The notes under the pieces: model-generated
Databases searched by the model: none
What the model saw: the letters and a program-made list of their open reading frames with translations, nothing else
Told to the model about the DNA's origin: nothing
Part shown: positions 8,514-19,352 of the stretch, in pieces
Position numbering within the stretch: the stretch's first letter is position 1
Layout of the letters: each line of letters opens with the position of its first letter
Translations under genes and position numbers: made by a program
NCBI RefSeq assembly: GCF_003206645.1
Contig: NZ_PZJP01000005.1
Span: 228,836 to 292,835, forward strand
Direction: 5' to 3'
From: Salinicola aestuarinus
GTDB taxonomy: Bacteria > Pseudomonadota > Gammaproteobacteria > Pseudomonadales > Halomonadaceae
Length of the DNA stretch: 64,000 nucleotides

Positions 8514-9419
8514 TCACAGCGCGTATTGGGGGTGGCGCGCCTGATCCTCACGCGCGATCTCGATCGCCAGCTCGATCACGCCCTCGGCCAGCGAGCCATC
8601 GAGGTGCTGCGGCCACGACGCCGTGAATTCCAGCTCCGGCAGCGCGATCGGCAGTTCGATCAGCCGCGCCTGCACCAGCTCTTCATGAACCAGACGGGGC
8701 GGGATGGCGCCGATGCCGATGCCGTCGAGCGCCATCCGCACGATCGTCCATACCGAACTCGAGCAGTGCAGCTTGAGATGTTCCAGTCGCTGGTGATGGA
8801 GCAGTGATCCCAGCTCGCGGTAGGGGCGGCTTTCGCGATTGAAGGTAATCAAGGCGAGCTTGTTCAGGCGCTGCAGCGAAAAGTCGTCGGGGTCGATGCC
8901 CAGCTGCGGACTGGCGATCAGGCCCATCTTGTAGTGACACAGGAAGCGATTGAAGACGTCCTGCCGGGTCACCGGCCCCATCATGAAGGCCATGTCGATG
9001 TCGCGGCTGTGCAGCTTGGCTGCCAGCCCCGGCGAGGTGTCCACTTCCAGTTCCAGCGTCATCTCCGGGAATCGCCGGGAGAGCTCGGCCAGAAACTGGG
9101 GCAGCCAGCTGTGAGCAATGGTCTCGACGACCCCCAGGCGCAGTGTGCCCTGAAACGGGGTGCCCAGTTCGACCATGGCCATCGCCTCCTCCCGCGCTTG
9201 CAGCAGCTTCAGGGCGTGGCGATAGAACTGCCGCCCCTTGGGGGTCGGTTTGATGGGGCGCTGGGTCCGTTCCAGCAGAGGCTCGCCCACCGTGGCCTCG
9301 AGCCGGGCGATGCGATCGGAGACCGACGGCTGGGTGAGATGCAGATGCCGGGCAGCCAGACGAAACGAGCCGAGCCGGACGATCCAGACGAAAGCGTCGA
9401 TTTCCTTGAAGTCGAACAT
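8514..9419 (-). CDS. LysR family transcriptional regulator
   Basis: Regulator of 301 residues with the LysR N-terminal helix-turn-helix (FRLAARHLHLTQPSVSDRIA, residues about 16-36) and the two-lobed effector domain. The start MFDFKEIDAFVWI at 9419 aligns with the family's usual beginning; upstream codons are unlike LysR sequence. It lies upstream of the hydro-lyase/TRAP/amidase operon on the same strand, separated by 227 bp containing repeated TCGAT elements. It probably activates that operon in response to the imported compound or a breakdown product. Confidence 0.93.
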   Translation of the reverse strand: MFDFKEIDAFVWIVRLGSFRLAARHLHLTQPSVSDRIARLEATVGEPLLERTQRPIKPTPKGRQFYRHALKLLQAREEAMAMVELGTPFQGTLRLGVVETIAHSWLPQFLAELSRRFPEMTLELEVDTSPGLAAKLHSRDIDMAFMMGPVTRQDVFNRFLCHYKMGLIASPQLGIDPDDFSLQRLNKLALITFNRESRPYRELGSLLHHQRLEHLKLHCSSSVWTIVRMALDGIGIGAIPPRLVHEELVQARLIELPIALPELEFTASWPQHLDGSLAEGVIELAIEIAREDQARHPQYAL

Positions 9420-9711
9420 GCGGTGACGGCTCCGTATCCTCGTGCGCAGCGAACGCGGGAGTATGGCACAACGCCCCACGCTGCGGATGTCGCCGGCCTG
9501 CCAACGTGGCTACAATGACGTATCCGCAGCGTGCCGGGTGTGTTGCCTGCTCCACAAGAGTGCTCATGTCCGCGTACCCGTCATTTGACCGTGACGCCGA
9601 TGCTTGCCGTTCCTTATTGCCGTGTCATCCCGGCCGGCAGGCGTCGACCCTCTCAAGTCCCGACCGGCGCCGCCTTTGCCGCGGGCGAACAGACGATTAC
9701 AGGAGCGCTCG

Positions 9712-11466
<1,755 letters not shown>

Positions 11467-11488
11467 AATCCGACGCCAGGTAACGACC

Positions 11489-11520
11489 GGCGCCCCCGGC
11501 ACGTGAGTGTCGGGGGCGCC
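11489..11520. terminator. GC-rich hairpin after ilvD
   Basis: Two 14-base arms (11489-11502 and 11507-11520; GGCGCCCCCG against CGGGGGCGCC with one mismatch) enclose the loop GTGA. It begins 22 bp after the ilvD stop. No T tract follows, so termination strength is uncertain. Confidence 0.6.
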
Positions 11521-11644
11521 GTCGTGTCGGACGCGCTATCTTGAACCGCTCGACGTCTCGCTGGGGTCGCTGCCGACAATTTCCCTATTCTATGTGTCGA
11601 TCCCACGGCGAGTTTCGCCGCCTCTTTTTCTGTCAGGAGTCACC

Positions 11645-12826
11645 ATGAGAACCAGCCGCGATCGCATCCTCACCACGCATACCGGCAGCCTGCCGCGCAC
11701 GCCGGCACTGTCGAAACTGCTGGTCCAGCGCGAGCAGGGCCGGGCGATCGACGGCGCTGAGTTGGACCGCCAGGTCGCCGAGTGCCTCGACGGGGTCATT
11801 CGCGGTCAGCTCGACGCCGGTCTCGACAGCATCAACAACGGTGAGGTGCCGCGGGTCGGCTTCTCGACCTACGTCACCGAGCGGATGACCGGCTTCGGCG
11901 GCGAGGGGCGGCGCAAGCCGGCGCTGGATATGCAGCGCTTCCCCGGCTATGCCGCCCACATGGCGCGCCAGATCGGCGTGTCGGAGGATCTGGCCAAGGT
12001 CTGGAACACGCCGCTGGCCCAGCGCGCGGTGCAGTACGATCCGACCCTCGCTGGGGTGAAAGCGGAGCTCGCCTCGTTTTCGACCGCGCTGGCCGGCGGC
12101 GCCCAGCCGGCGGAGACCTTCATGACAGCGGCGTCTCCCGGCGTTGTGACCACCACCATGCTGCGCGCCGACGACAATCCGGACTATCCCACCGACCGTG
12201 ACTACGTACTGGCCGTCGCCCGCGAGATGAAGCACGAGTACGAGGCGATCGTCGCCGCCGGCCACGTGTTGCAGCTCGACGCGCCGGATCTCGCCATGGA
12301 GCGGGTCATCATGTTCGGCGACGCCGATCTCGGCACCTTTCTCGAGCGGGTCGAACTTCACGTCGAGGCGATCAACCTGGCGCTGGAGAATATTCCGGCG
12401 GATCGCGTCCGCCTGCACGTCTGCTGGGGTAATTGGCAGGGGCCGCACCAGGATGATGTTCCGGTCTCCGAGCTGCTGCCGATCCTCTATCGCGCCAACG
12501 TCGGCGCCCTGAGCATTCCCCTGGGCAACCCGCGCCACGAGCACGAGACCGTGTCGTTCAAGACGCACCCGCTGCCGGATCACATGCTGCTGTTGCCGGG
12601 AGTGATCGACGTCACCACCAACTATCTCGAGCACCCGGAAGTGGTCGCCAATCGCATCTGCGCTTCGGTGGCCGCTGTCGGCGACCGCGAACGGATCGTC
12701 GCCGGCACCGACTGCGGCTTCGGCACCTTCGCAAGCTACGAGTTCGTGGCCCAGGACGTGGCGTGGGCGAAGCTCAAGGCGCTGAGCGAAGGCGCGACCA
12801 TCGCCACCCGGCGGCTCTGGGGCTGA
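11645..12826 (+). CDS. Cobalamin-independent methionine synthase-like methyltransferase (MetE C-terminal domain family)
   Basis: Protein of 393 residues corresponding to the catalytic barrel of MetE alone, without the N-terminal half found in full-length MetE. It begins with THTGSLPRTP, typical of the stand-alone group that includes epoxyalkane:coenzyme M transferase relatives. Putative zinc ligands are in HVCWGNWQGPH and the late GTDCGFG. The ATG at 11645 follows AGGAGT. It may transfer a methyl or alkyl group to a thiol such as homocysteine. Acceptor and donor are not evident, and neighbours give no clear pathway. Confidence 0.85.
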   Translation: MRTSRDRILTTHTGSLPRTPALSKLLVQREQGRAIDGAELDRQVAECLDGVIRGQLDAGLDSINNGEVPRVGFSTYVTERMTGFGGEGRRKPALDMQRFPGYAAHMARQIGVSEDLAKVWNTPLAQRAVQYDPTLAGVKAELASFSTALAGGAQPAETFMTAASPGVVTTTMLRADDNPDYPTDRDYVLAVAREMKHEYEAIVAAGHVLQLDAPDLAMERVIMFGDADLGTFLERVELHVEAINLALENIPADRVRLHVCWGNWQGPHQDDVPVSELLPILYRANVGALSIPLGNPRHEHETVSFKTHPLPDHMLLLPGVIDVTTNYLEHPEVVANRICASVAAVGDRERIVAGTDCGFGTFASYEFVAQDVAWAKLKALSEGATIATRRLWG

Positions 12827-12921
12827 GCCACCGTCATCGGGCGCGGGCGCTCGACCCGGGCGTGCACCCTGGCCGCGCTCTCCTATACTCCAGAGGCACT
12901 CGCACAACAGGGAGACGTGCA

Positions 12922-13341
12922 ATGTCGCTGAACAAGATGATGGGCGCCGGCTTGGGTCTGACGCTGAGCGCCATGCTGCTCGCCACGGGGGCCGTGGCGG
13001 AAGTGCAGCACCAGCCGCAGGTACAGGCCAGAGACGGCGCCAACGAGACCGCCAGCCAGAGCGAAGGCGTGCCGCCGAAGGCCGCGGAGTGCAAGCAGCT
13101 CGCGGTGGACGAGAACGACACCGATTTCGATATCGAGGGCAAGGAGGTCTACGAGAATAACGCCAAGGACTTCGATGCCAGCGAGCTCGACGCGGGCGAT
13201 ACCTTCGAGCTGCGCGTCGACCTGCTCGGTGAGGGCAATTCGATGTACAACATCACCTGCCAGATGGATGCCGACGAGACGTTGACCTTCGAGAGCCTCG
13301 AAAAGACCGCCTCGTCCAAGGCCAATCCCGGTGGTGCCTGA
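12922..13341 (+). CDS. Small secreted acidic protein, unknown function
   Basis: I do not recognise a family. The 139-residue product has a clear signal peptide (MSLNKMMGAGLGLTLSAMLL, cleavage near AVA), so it is periplasmic or exported. The mature part is strongly acidic, which suits a halophile envelope protein, and holds two cysteines (AECKQL and NITCQMD) that could form a disulfide. GGGAGA precedes the ATG, and a strong terminator follows the stop. An upstream in-frame extension into the preceding gene is not protein-like and was excluded. Confidence 0.7.
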   Translation: MSLNKMMGAGLGLTLSAMLLATGAVAEVQHQPQVQARDGANETASQSEGVPPKAAECKQLAVDENDTDFDIEGKEVYENNAKDFDASELDAGDTFELRVDLLGEGNSMYNITCQMDADETLTFESLEKTASSKANPGGA

Positions 13342-13363
13342 GCCCCGGCCTATCGATTCCACG

Positions 13364-13385
13364 GACGGCCCCTCGGGGCCGTCTT
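13364..13385 (+). terminator. Intrinsic terminator
   Basis: A perfect 9-bp stem, GACGGCCCC / GGGGCCGTC, with a two-base loop is followed by TTGCGTT. It stands 22 bp after the stop of the secreted-protein gene. Confidence 0.8.
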
Positions 13386-13442
13386 GCGTTGGAGAGCCGC
13401 GTTGACGGTGTCGGCATCGGCGAAACGAGGACACGAGAGACA

Positions 13443-13949
13443 GTGATAGCGACGACCAGAATCTCAACGTCGAGCCCTGTCGGCATCATTTCGGATACCC
13501 ACGGACTGTTGCGCGACGAGGCGCTGGCGCTGCTGGCGGACTGCTATCCGCTGATCCATCTCGGCGACGTCGGCGATCCCGCCATTCTTCGGCGCCTCGA
13601 GGCGCTGGCGCCGCTCTATAGCGTGCGGGGGAATATCGATCGCGACGGTGAGTGTGCCGAGCTCCCCACGCATCGACGCCTGGAGATCAACGGTCGAGTG
13701 CTCCAGCTCGTTCACGATATCGCGGATACCGACGAGACGATGGCCTGCGAGGCGGTGCTCCATGGACACTCGCACAAGCCACGTAACGAGTGGCGTGAGG
13801 GGGGATGGCAGGGCAGGGAAGAGACGCGCCGGCTGCTGTTCAACCCCGGCGCGGCCGGCAAGCGCCGGTTCAACCTGCCATTGACGCTCGGCAAGCTCTG
13901 GATCGACGCCGCGGGGATTCGCGGCGCCATCCTGCATCTACCGCTATGA
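13443..13949 (+). CDS. YfcE/MJ0936-type metallophosphoesterase
   Basis: Calcineurin-like phosphoesterase of about 168 residues, the size of the YfcE/MJ0936 group. Metal-binding motifs are in order: GIISDTHG (DxH), HLGDVGD (GDxxD), VRGNID (GNxD) and HGHSHKP (GHSH). A loose substrate range toward phosphodiesters is known for this group. GTG at 13443 was chosen, with a GAGAGA-type site upstream; a TTG at 13389 is an alternative but lies against the terminator of the previous gene. The gene runs toward the sugar dehydrogenase gene and ends 13 bp from its stop. Confidence 0.85.
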   Translation: MIATTRISTSSPVGIISDTHGLLRDEALALLADCYPLIHLGDVGDPAILRRLEALAPLYSVRGNIDRDGECAELPTHRRLEINGRVLQLVHDIADTDETMACEAVLHGHSHKPRNEWREGGWQGREETRRLLFNPGAAGKRRFNLPLTLGKLWIDAAGIRGAILHLPL

Positions 13950-13962
13950 CGGGCCGCCGGGG

Positions 13963-15255
13963 TTACTCCTGCGCCGGGGTCACGCGGATCAGCGCACCGT
14001 CGCGCTGGTCCGTTAGTAACCAGAGGGCGCCGTCAGGCCCCTCGGCAACGTCGCGAACCCGGCCCAGCGACGTGAGCAGTCGCTGTTCGCCGCTGACCCG
14101 GTCGCCATCGAGTGTCAGGCGCACCAGGCCGCCGGGGGAGAGCGAGGCGATGACCAGACTGCCCGTCCAGTCGGGAAAACGCGTGCCCGCGTAGAAGGTC
14201 ATGTCGCCCGGGGCGATCACCGGGTCCCAGTAGTAGATGGGCTGCGCCATGGCCGAGTGTTTGGTGATGCCTCTGCCGATCTCGCTGCCGTCGTAATCCT
14301 CGCCGTAGGTGATCACCGGCCAGCCGTAGTTCTCGCCGGGCTCGGGCCGGTTGAGCTCGTCGCCGCCCTTGGGACCGTGCTCGATCGTCCAGAGTCGGCC
14401 CGTCTCCGGCTCCAGGGCCGCGCCCTGCACGTTGCGGTGGCCGTAGGACCAGATTTCGGGAAGTCCCTCCTCGCCGTCCGCGAAGGGGTTGTCCTCGGGG
14501 ATCGAGCCGTCATCGAGGATGCGTATCACCTTGCCCAGATGCGCCTGGGTATCCTGCGCGAGCTGGCGGGGCGCCGGGAGTGAGCGCTCACCCAGAGTGA
14601 CGTAGAGCCGGTCTTCGTGGTCCCAGACCAGCACGGAGCCGAAGTGTTTGGTGGACTGCCACGCCGGCGTCTGACGGAAGATCACCTCGACGCTGTCGAG
14701 CCGATCGCGATCCTCGCTGAGTACGGCGCGGGCGACCGCGGTGCCATTCTCGCCATCCCCGCGGGGCTCGGCGTAGCTGAAATAGACGCGACGATTGTGC
14801 GCGAAGTGGGGGTCGAGGCTGACGTCGAGCAGTCCGCCCTGGCCGCGGGCGTCGATATCGGGCAGCCCCTCGATCGGCTCGGAAAGCGTGCCGCTTCGCA
14901 GATCAACGACGCGAAGTCGCCCCGGGCGCTCGGTCACCAGCGCGCTATCGGCGTCGAGAAACGCCAGACCCCAGGGGTGCTCGAGCCCGGTTGCCACGCG
15001 CTCAACGCGGGTGGCGATCGGCTCGCCCAGCGAGGGCGCGCGGGTCTGACGGTCGAAGGCCGGGGTCTGGTCGGGCGCATTGGGTGGCCCGGTCTCCACC
15101 GGCGCCTGGGCGAAGGCGTGACTCGCCACGACGAATGCTAGGGCCGCCGCCGAGAGACAGGCGGTCAGAGCGAGGGGGCGGTGTGCGCTGCTGCGCAGTG
15201 ACGGGTTGGGGCGGCTGCGTACGCGATCCGTCGCGTGAATAGGGACGTCGAACAT
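13963..15255 (-). CDS. PQQ-dependent sugar dehydrogenase, soluble Asd/YliI type
   Basis: Periplasmic quinoprotein beta-propeller of 430 residues oxidising aldose sugars. The signal segment (LALTACLSAAALAFVVASHA-FAQ) is followed by the glucose/sorbosone dehydrogenase domain with GLEHPWGLAFL, GQGGLLDVSLDP, SYGHRNVQGAALEP, WTIEHGPKGGDELN and GENYGWPVITYG, all hallmarks of the YliI-like family. Homologues bind PQQ and calcium. No PQQ synthesis genes are in this window. It is convergent with the phosphoesterase gene. The reaction class is confident; the physiological sugar is not known. Confidence 0.92.
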   Translation of the reverse strand: MFDVPIHATDRVRSRPNPSLRSSAHRPLALTACLSAAALAFVVASHAFAQAPVETGPPNAPDQTPAFDRQTRAPSLGEPIATRVERVATGLEHPWGLAFLDADSALVTERPGRLRVVDLRSGTLSEPIEGLPDIDARGQGGLLDVSLDPHFAHNRRVYFSYAEPRGDGENGTAVARAVLSEDRDRLDSVEVIFRQTPAWQSTKHFGSVLVWDHEDRLYVTLGERSLPAPRQLAQDTQAHLGKVIRILDDGSIPEDNPFADGEEGLPEIWSYGHRNVQGAALEPETGRLWTIEHGPKGGDELNRPEPGENYGWPVITYGEDYDGSEIGRGITKHSAMAQPIYYWDPVIAPGDMTFYAGTRFPDWTGSLVIASLSPGGLVRLTLDGDRVSGEQRLLTSLGRVRDVAEGPDGALWLLTDQRDGALIRVTPAQE

Positions 15256-15475
15256 GGCGTGTCCTCGTTATTGTGACGATGGCGAGATCCTGTCGACCGC
15301 CGTTGCCCACCGCGCAGTCAGACGCGATCCCTGCTGTCGAGTCGGCATCCGGCCATCCTGCCCGACTCGTCTGACTGACTCTAGCAGCTGGATCGCAGCG
15401 GTTATCGGTAGGCCCCGAAAGATTATCGAGGCGAGCTGCCCGCGGCCCCGGCTGCTATGCTCGCCGCTTTGTCGA

Positions 15476-16597
15476 GTGAACGCTGTGTCGCGCCTGTCCT
15501 CCTCTTCCTCCTCTTCCTCCTCTTCATCGTCTGCTTCCTCGCCGCCGCCGTGGTCGCCTCCTCGCTGGATGCGCTGGCTTCTGCTCGCGCTCGCCTGCCT
15601 GTTGGCCAATCGGCTGCTGGCACTGATCCACATGCCTGCCGGCGGTTTCATTGGCCCTATGGCCGTTTCCATCGCCTACGGGGTAAGCATTGGTGGGCTC
15701 AGGCTTCCTCGGGCGGCGTTCAAACTGGGTCAGGGCGTCATTGGCGTGCTGATCGCGCAGACGCTCACCCTCGGGGTGCTGACGCAGATCGTCGCGGCGT
15801 GGCCAATCATGTTGCTGGCGACGCTGATGACGCTGGCGCTGAGCGTGGCCGTCGGTGTTGGTCTGGTGCGATATGGCGGGTTGCCCGGCTCGACGGCCGC
15901 CTGGGGCACGACGCCGGGCGCGGCGGCGGCGATGGTCGCGATGGCCGAGGAGAACGATGCCGACCCGCGGATCGTTGCCGCCATGCAGTACGTGCGCGTC
16001 GTCGCCGTGGTGCTGGTCGGCGCCCTCGTGAGTCACTTTCTGGGGGGGACGGGCAGTGCCGGCCACCCGCCGACGCCCTGGCTTGCCTCCGGGATGGGGT
16101 GGTGGCAAATGGCGACGACGCTTGCGACCGTTGCCACGGGTGTGTGGCTGTTCGATCGCCGATTGCCGGCGGGGGCGCTGTTGGGTCCCGTGATTCTCGG
16201 CTGTCTATTGAGCCTCGGCGGCGTGATCACGATCTCACTGCCCCAGCCGCTGCTCGAGCTCGCCTATGCGGCGCTGGGGGTCTATGTGGGGCTACGTTTC
16301 GATCGCGAGACCGTGCGTATCATCGCCCGCTCACTCGGGGCGCTGATCGTCGCCTCGCTAACGCTGATCACTCTCTGTGCACTCTCGGCCGGGGGGATTG
16401 CCTGGCTCATGCAGACCCGGTTCGTGACCGCCTATCTCGGCACCAGCCCCGGCGGGCTGGACTCGATGACGATCATTGCCGTCGAGTCGCATGCCGACGT
16501 CGGAATCGTCGTCGCACTGCAGACGCTTCGGCTATTCACCGTGGTGATGGTCGGTCCGGCGATGGCGCGTTTCGTCGCCCGCTTTGCCAGACACTGA
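15476..16597 (+). CDS. AbrB family integral membrane protein
   Basis: Polytopic membrane protein of about 373 residues with the duplicated AbrB (ammonia-monooxygenase-regulator-like) pattern: each half carries a motif such as GSTAAWGTTPGAAAAMVAMA and YLGTSPGGLDSMTIIAVES. About 10 membrane segments start at MRWLLLALACLLANRLL. The start is uncertain. GTG at 15476 would include a run of 12 serines encoded by a 9-bp tandem repeat, whereas ATG at 15569 would omit it. Function in most bacteria is unknown, with transport or regulatory roles suggested. The sequence contains no DNA-binding domain and is unrelated to the Bacillus AbrB regulator. Confidence 0.82.
   Translation: MNAVSRLSSSSSSSSSSSSASSPPPWSPPRWMRWLLLALACLLANRLLALIHMPAGGFIGPMAVSIAYGVSIGGLRLPRAAFKLGQGVIGVLIAQTLTLGVLTQIVAAWPIMLLATLMTLALSVAVGVGLVRYGGLPGSTAAWGTTPGAAAAMVAMAEENDADPRIVAAMQYVRVVAVVLVGALVSHFLGGTGSAGHPPTPWLASGMGWWQMATTLATVATGVWLFDRRLPAGALLGPVILGCLLSLGGVITISLPQPLLELAYAALGVYVGLRFDRETVRIIARSLGALIVASLTLITLCALSAGGIAWLMQTRFVTAYLGTSPGGLDSMTIIAVESHADVGIVVALQTLRLFTVVMVGPAMARFVARFARH
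15497..15523. repeat. Three tandem copies of TCCTCCTCT
   Basis: Three exact 9-bp units at 15497-15505, 15506-15514 and 15515-15523, followed by a degenerate copy. If the GTG start of the AbrB-like gene is right, each unit encodes Ser-Ser-Ser, so copy changes would keep frame and only alter a serine run near the N-terminus. Confidence 0.85.
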
Positions 16598-16726
16598 TCG
16601 GGAGGGCAGTGATGAGTTGTGGGGCCGCGCGTCGCGTCAGGAACCTGGCCCCCGACGCCAACCGTCTCAAGCGCCCGAACTCCGCTCGAGCGCCCGCGCG
16701 CCATCACTGACCGTCACGCGCCGGCG

Positions 16727-17233
16727 TCAGGAGTGGCCCAGATCGAGTCGCCAGCGCTTGACCGAGGCGGAGGACTGAGTTCGGCTTCTGACACGGCTGA
16801 CCCATGCCCGGGTCCCGTCATGACGAATCAGATAGACCGTTTCGCCCTCGCGCAGCGCCGGGTTGGCGGGGTCGAGCAGAATGGCTTCGAACCAGCGTGA
16901 AAGATGGAATACCTGCAGTCGATGGGTGACCGGGTGGGCCGCCACCTCGAGCGCGATCTCGCCGGCGGCATTCGACGTCGCGGAGTCGTTGGGCGTCAGC
17001 CAGGCGGTGAGACGTCGCCGCCGGTTCGCCATGACCACACTGCCGAGCAGAATGACGGCGAGCGTCAGATCCATCGATGATGGCAGGGGAATCGAGGCGA
17101 ACCCTGCCACCAGACACGCGACCATGATGGTGCCCACGACGGGGTGTCGTAGCTGACGATACAGCGGAATCAGGGCGCAGAGTGCAATACCGAGCGCCGT
17201 CATTTCCTGAGCTGAGGTCTGCCAGTTTTCCAT
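16727..17233 (-). CDS. Small membrane protein with C-terminal soluble domain, unknown
   Basis: No family recognised. The 168-residue product has three hydrophobic segments in the first 70 residues (around TALGIALCALIPLY, VVGTIMVACLVAGFASI and LTLAVILLGSVVMA). A basic stretch and a predicted cytoplasmic domain of about 95 residues follow. AGGGACC precedes the ATG. It converges with the AbrB-like gene and is followed upstream by a 337-bp spacer. Codon use is like its neighbours, so it is probably a genuine core gene. Confidence 0.65.
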   Translation of the reverse strand: MENWQTSAQEMTALGIALCALIPLYRQLRHPVVGTIMVACLVAGFASIPLPSSMDLTLAVILLGSVVMANRRRRLTAWLTPNDSATSNAAGEIALEVAAHPVTHRLQVFHLSRWFEAILLDPANPALREGETVYLIRHDGTRAWVSRVRSRTQSSASVKRWRLDLGHS

Positions 17234-17570
17234 GAAGGTCCCTGCTGGAGTCGTGCGCTCACCTGCGATGGGGAAGCGTCATTATGGCGCGGTGCCGTCG
17301 AGGGCGGCCGTCTACGGATTCGAGCGTCGCAGAGTGACACGCGGCGTCGAGGGAGTGCGGTTCATGATTCTTAGCCCAGAATACTAATGGGTTCCGGCGC
17401 TCACCATACGAGAACGGTAAACAATTGCTGCCTAACGTAGCGCCCGAGAGGGATTGTCACTTGCATCTCGCTGGCGTGACCGCCGCGTTTTCGTGATAGC
17501 TGGGCCGGGTTAGAATGACCGCCATCGAAACTGACCCCGCCACATCCGGCGCGATGAGAGGAGGTGACCG
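17234..17570. other. Divergent intergenic spacer
   Basis: It separates the small membrane protein gene from the divergently transcribed GATase gene. The AT-richer middle (about 17360-17430) is where promoters for both directions would be expected. GAGGAGGTGACC directly before 17571 is a strong ribosome-binding site for the GATase. I see no coding sequence or RNA gene in it. Confidence 0.5.
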
Positions 17571-18305
17571 ATGAGAGTCGGCATCCTGCAGTGTGACGAC
17601 GTTGCTGAGCCGCTTCGGGACGCCCATGGCAACTATCCCGAGCAGTTTGAGCGGTTGCTGGCGCGGATCGAGCCAACGCTCGACTTTCGTCACTGGCGCT
17701 GTCTCGACGGCGAAATTCCGACGGCGAGCGACAGCGAGACAATCGATGCGTGGCTCGTGACCGGCTCCAAGCACGGCGTCTACGACGGCCTCGCCTGGAT
17801 CGAGCGGCTCAGCGAGTTTCTTCGCACACTCTACACGGCTCGTCGTCCGCTGGTCGGCGTCTGTTTCGGCCATCAGCTCATTGCTCATGCCCTTGGCGGT
17901 GAGGTCGAAAAAAGCGAGCGAGGCTGGGGGGTGGGCGTCTCTTTCAACCGAGTGACCGACACGGCCGCTTGGATGACGCCGGCCCGCGAGCGCCTGGACT
18001 TGCTGGTCAGTCACCAGGACCAGGTGACGGCGCTACCGCCTGAGACGACCGTGCTGGCCGAAAGTGACTTCTGTCCGTTCTACCTGATCGAGGTCGGCGG
18101 CTGCTTTCTCGGCGTTCAGGGGCATCCCGAGTTCACCAAGGCCTACTCCTCGGATTTGATGACACTGAGAGCGGACAAGGTGCCGGCCGAGCGGGTCACC
18201 GAGGGGCTCGCCTCGCTGGAAGCCCCCATCGATGGCGACCTGATGGCGCAGTGGATGCTCAATTTCTGGCGCCGCGCCGGCGCCGCGCCGTCCGGTTCGG
18301 GATAA
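17571..18305 (+). CDS. Class I glutamine amidotransferase family protein
   Basis: Cytoplasmic protein of 244 residues formed by a single GATase-1 domain. The nucleophile is Cys98 in GVCFGHQLIAHALGG, and the His-Glu pair of the triad is in VQGHPEFTKAYS. Stand-alone domains of this kind are often annotated GMP synthase-like or gamma-glutamyl hydrolase-type (PuuD-like) enzymes. The start has GAGGAGGTGA upstream. A perfect palindromic terminator follows, serving also the opposing aot-like operon. The acceptor substrate is unknown. Confidence 0.88.
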   Translation: MRVGILQCDDVAEPLRDAHGNYPEQFERLLARIEPTLDFRHWRCLDGEIPTASDSETIDAWLVTGSKHGVYDGLAWIERLSEFLRTLYTARRPLVGVCFGHQLIAHALGGEVEKSERGWGVGVSFNRVTDTAAWMTPARERLDLLVSHQDQVTALPPETTVLAESDFCPFYLIEVGGCFLGVQGHPEFTKAYSSDLMTLRADKVPAERVTEGLASLEAPIDGDLMAQWMLNFWRRAGAAPSGSG

Positions 18306-18342
18306 CCGCGGCCCGCCCCGCGACGGTTGACCCGTCAGCCAC

Positions 18343-18374
18343 GCAAAAGCCCCGGCCATGGCCGGGGCTTTTGC
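18343..18374. terminator. Bidirectional intrinsic terminator
   Basis: A perfect 32-bp palindrome whose arms read GCAAAAGCCCCGGCCA and its complement. The A and T runs flank a GC-rich stem, so it can act on both strands. It lies between the GATase gene (+) and the amino-acid-binding protein gene (-), which converge here. Confidence 0.92.
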
Positions 18375-18406
18375 ATCATTGGCACTCGGCAATAGCCGAT
18401 GCGCGC

Positions 18407-19174
18407 TTACTGCGTCTTGAAGTACTTGTCGTAGATCTCGTCGTAGGTGCCGTCGTCCTGGAGGGTTGCCAGCGCTTCGTTGAAGCGTTCTGCCAGGTCT
18501 TCGTCACGCTGACGGAAGGCAATGCCGAAACCTTCGCCGAAGTACTCTTTCGGTTCACTGATCATGTTACCGACGGTGACGTAGTTGCCGTCGTCGCTAT
18601 CGAGCAGGGTCGACTTGCCGATCGGGAAGTCCAGGAAGGCGATGTCAACGCGTCCGGCATCCATGTCGAGGACCAGGTCGTCAGCGGTGGTATAGCGGCT
18701 GATGTCGGCCACGTCGCCGTAGTTGTCGGTGACGTAGTTGTCCTGGAGCGTGCCGCGCTGGACGCCGATGGTCTTGCCTTCCATCGACTGCGGGTAGATG
18801 GTCTCGATGCCACTGTCGGCAGCCGCGAACCAGGCCGACGGCGGCTGGATGTAGGCATCCGAGAAGAGCACGGTCTGGCGACGTTCGTCGTTGATGGTCA
18901 TCGACGACATGATGGCGTCGTACTTGCGTGCCATCAGGCCGGGAATGATGCCGTCCCAAGCCTGCACGACCCACTCGCACTCGGCATTGATCTGTTCGCA
19001 GAGCGCGTTGCCGAGCTCGATATCGAAACCGGTCAGCTCGCCGTCAGCGGTGCGGTACTCCATCGGCTCGTAGGGGATGTCGACGCCGATGCGCAGTTGC
19101 TCGGTGTCCTGGGCTTGCGCGGCGCCGGCGAGTAGGGCGGCACCGAGAAGGCCGGTAGTCAGCATTTTTTTCAT
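18407..19174 (-). CDS. Amino-acid ABC transporter binding protein (HisJ/AotJ type), copy 2
   Basis: Periplasmic binding protein of 255 residues. The signal peptide MKKMLTTGLLGAALLAGAAQA precedes a PBPb domain with IGVDIPYEPMEYRTADGEL, GFDIELGNALCE and WDGIIPGLMARKYDAIMSSM, typical of receptors for arginine, ornithine, lysine or histidine. It is last in the minus-strand order P-Q-M-J-O-J and about 178 bp after the AotO-like gene, so it may have its own promoter. It is clearly paralogous to the receptor at 20590, suggesting a second ligand specificity for the same permease. Confidence 0.92.
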   Translation of the reverse strand: MKKMLTTGLLGAALLAGAAQAQDTEQLRIGVDIPYEPMEYRTADGELTGFDIELGNALCEQINAECEWVVQAWDGIIPGLMARKYDAIMSSMTINDERRQTVLFSDAYIQPPSAWFAAADSGIETIYPQSMEGKTIGVQRGTLQDNYVTDNYGDVADISRYTTADDLVLDMDAGRVDIAFLDFPIGKSTLLDSDDGNYVTVGNMISEPKEYFGEGFGIAFRQRDEDLAERFNEALATLQDDGTYDEIYDKYFKTQ

Positions 19175-19352
19175 GGATCGCGTCTCTCTCAAACGGTGGA
19201 AATGTTGTTGTGTTGTGACTTCGAGCTTGGGTCCGCGGTAAGCGTAGTCGCGAATCTGACCGTTGCTGTGACCGGACCGTGCGACGTTGTGAGCATAACG
19301 AATGCTTACACGGTTGAATATCGCCCAGCGCGACACTCACGTTACTGCGTGG

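Noticed and set aside
11633..12922. A 429-codon minus-strand ORF across the MetE-like gene
   Set aside because: Antisense shadow with no recognisable motif, ending in the region of the next gene's promoter.
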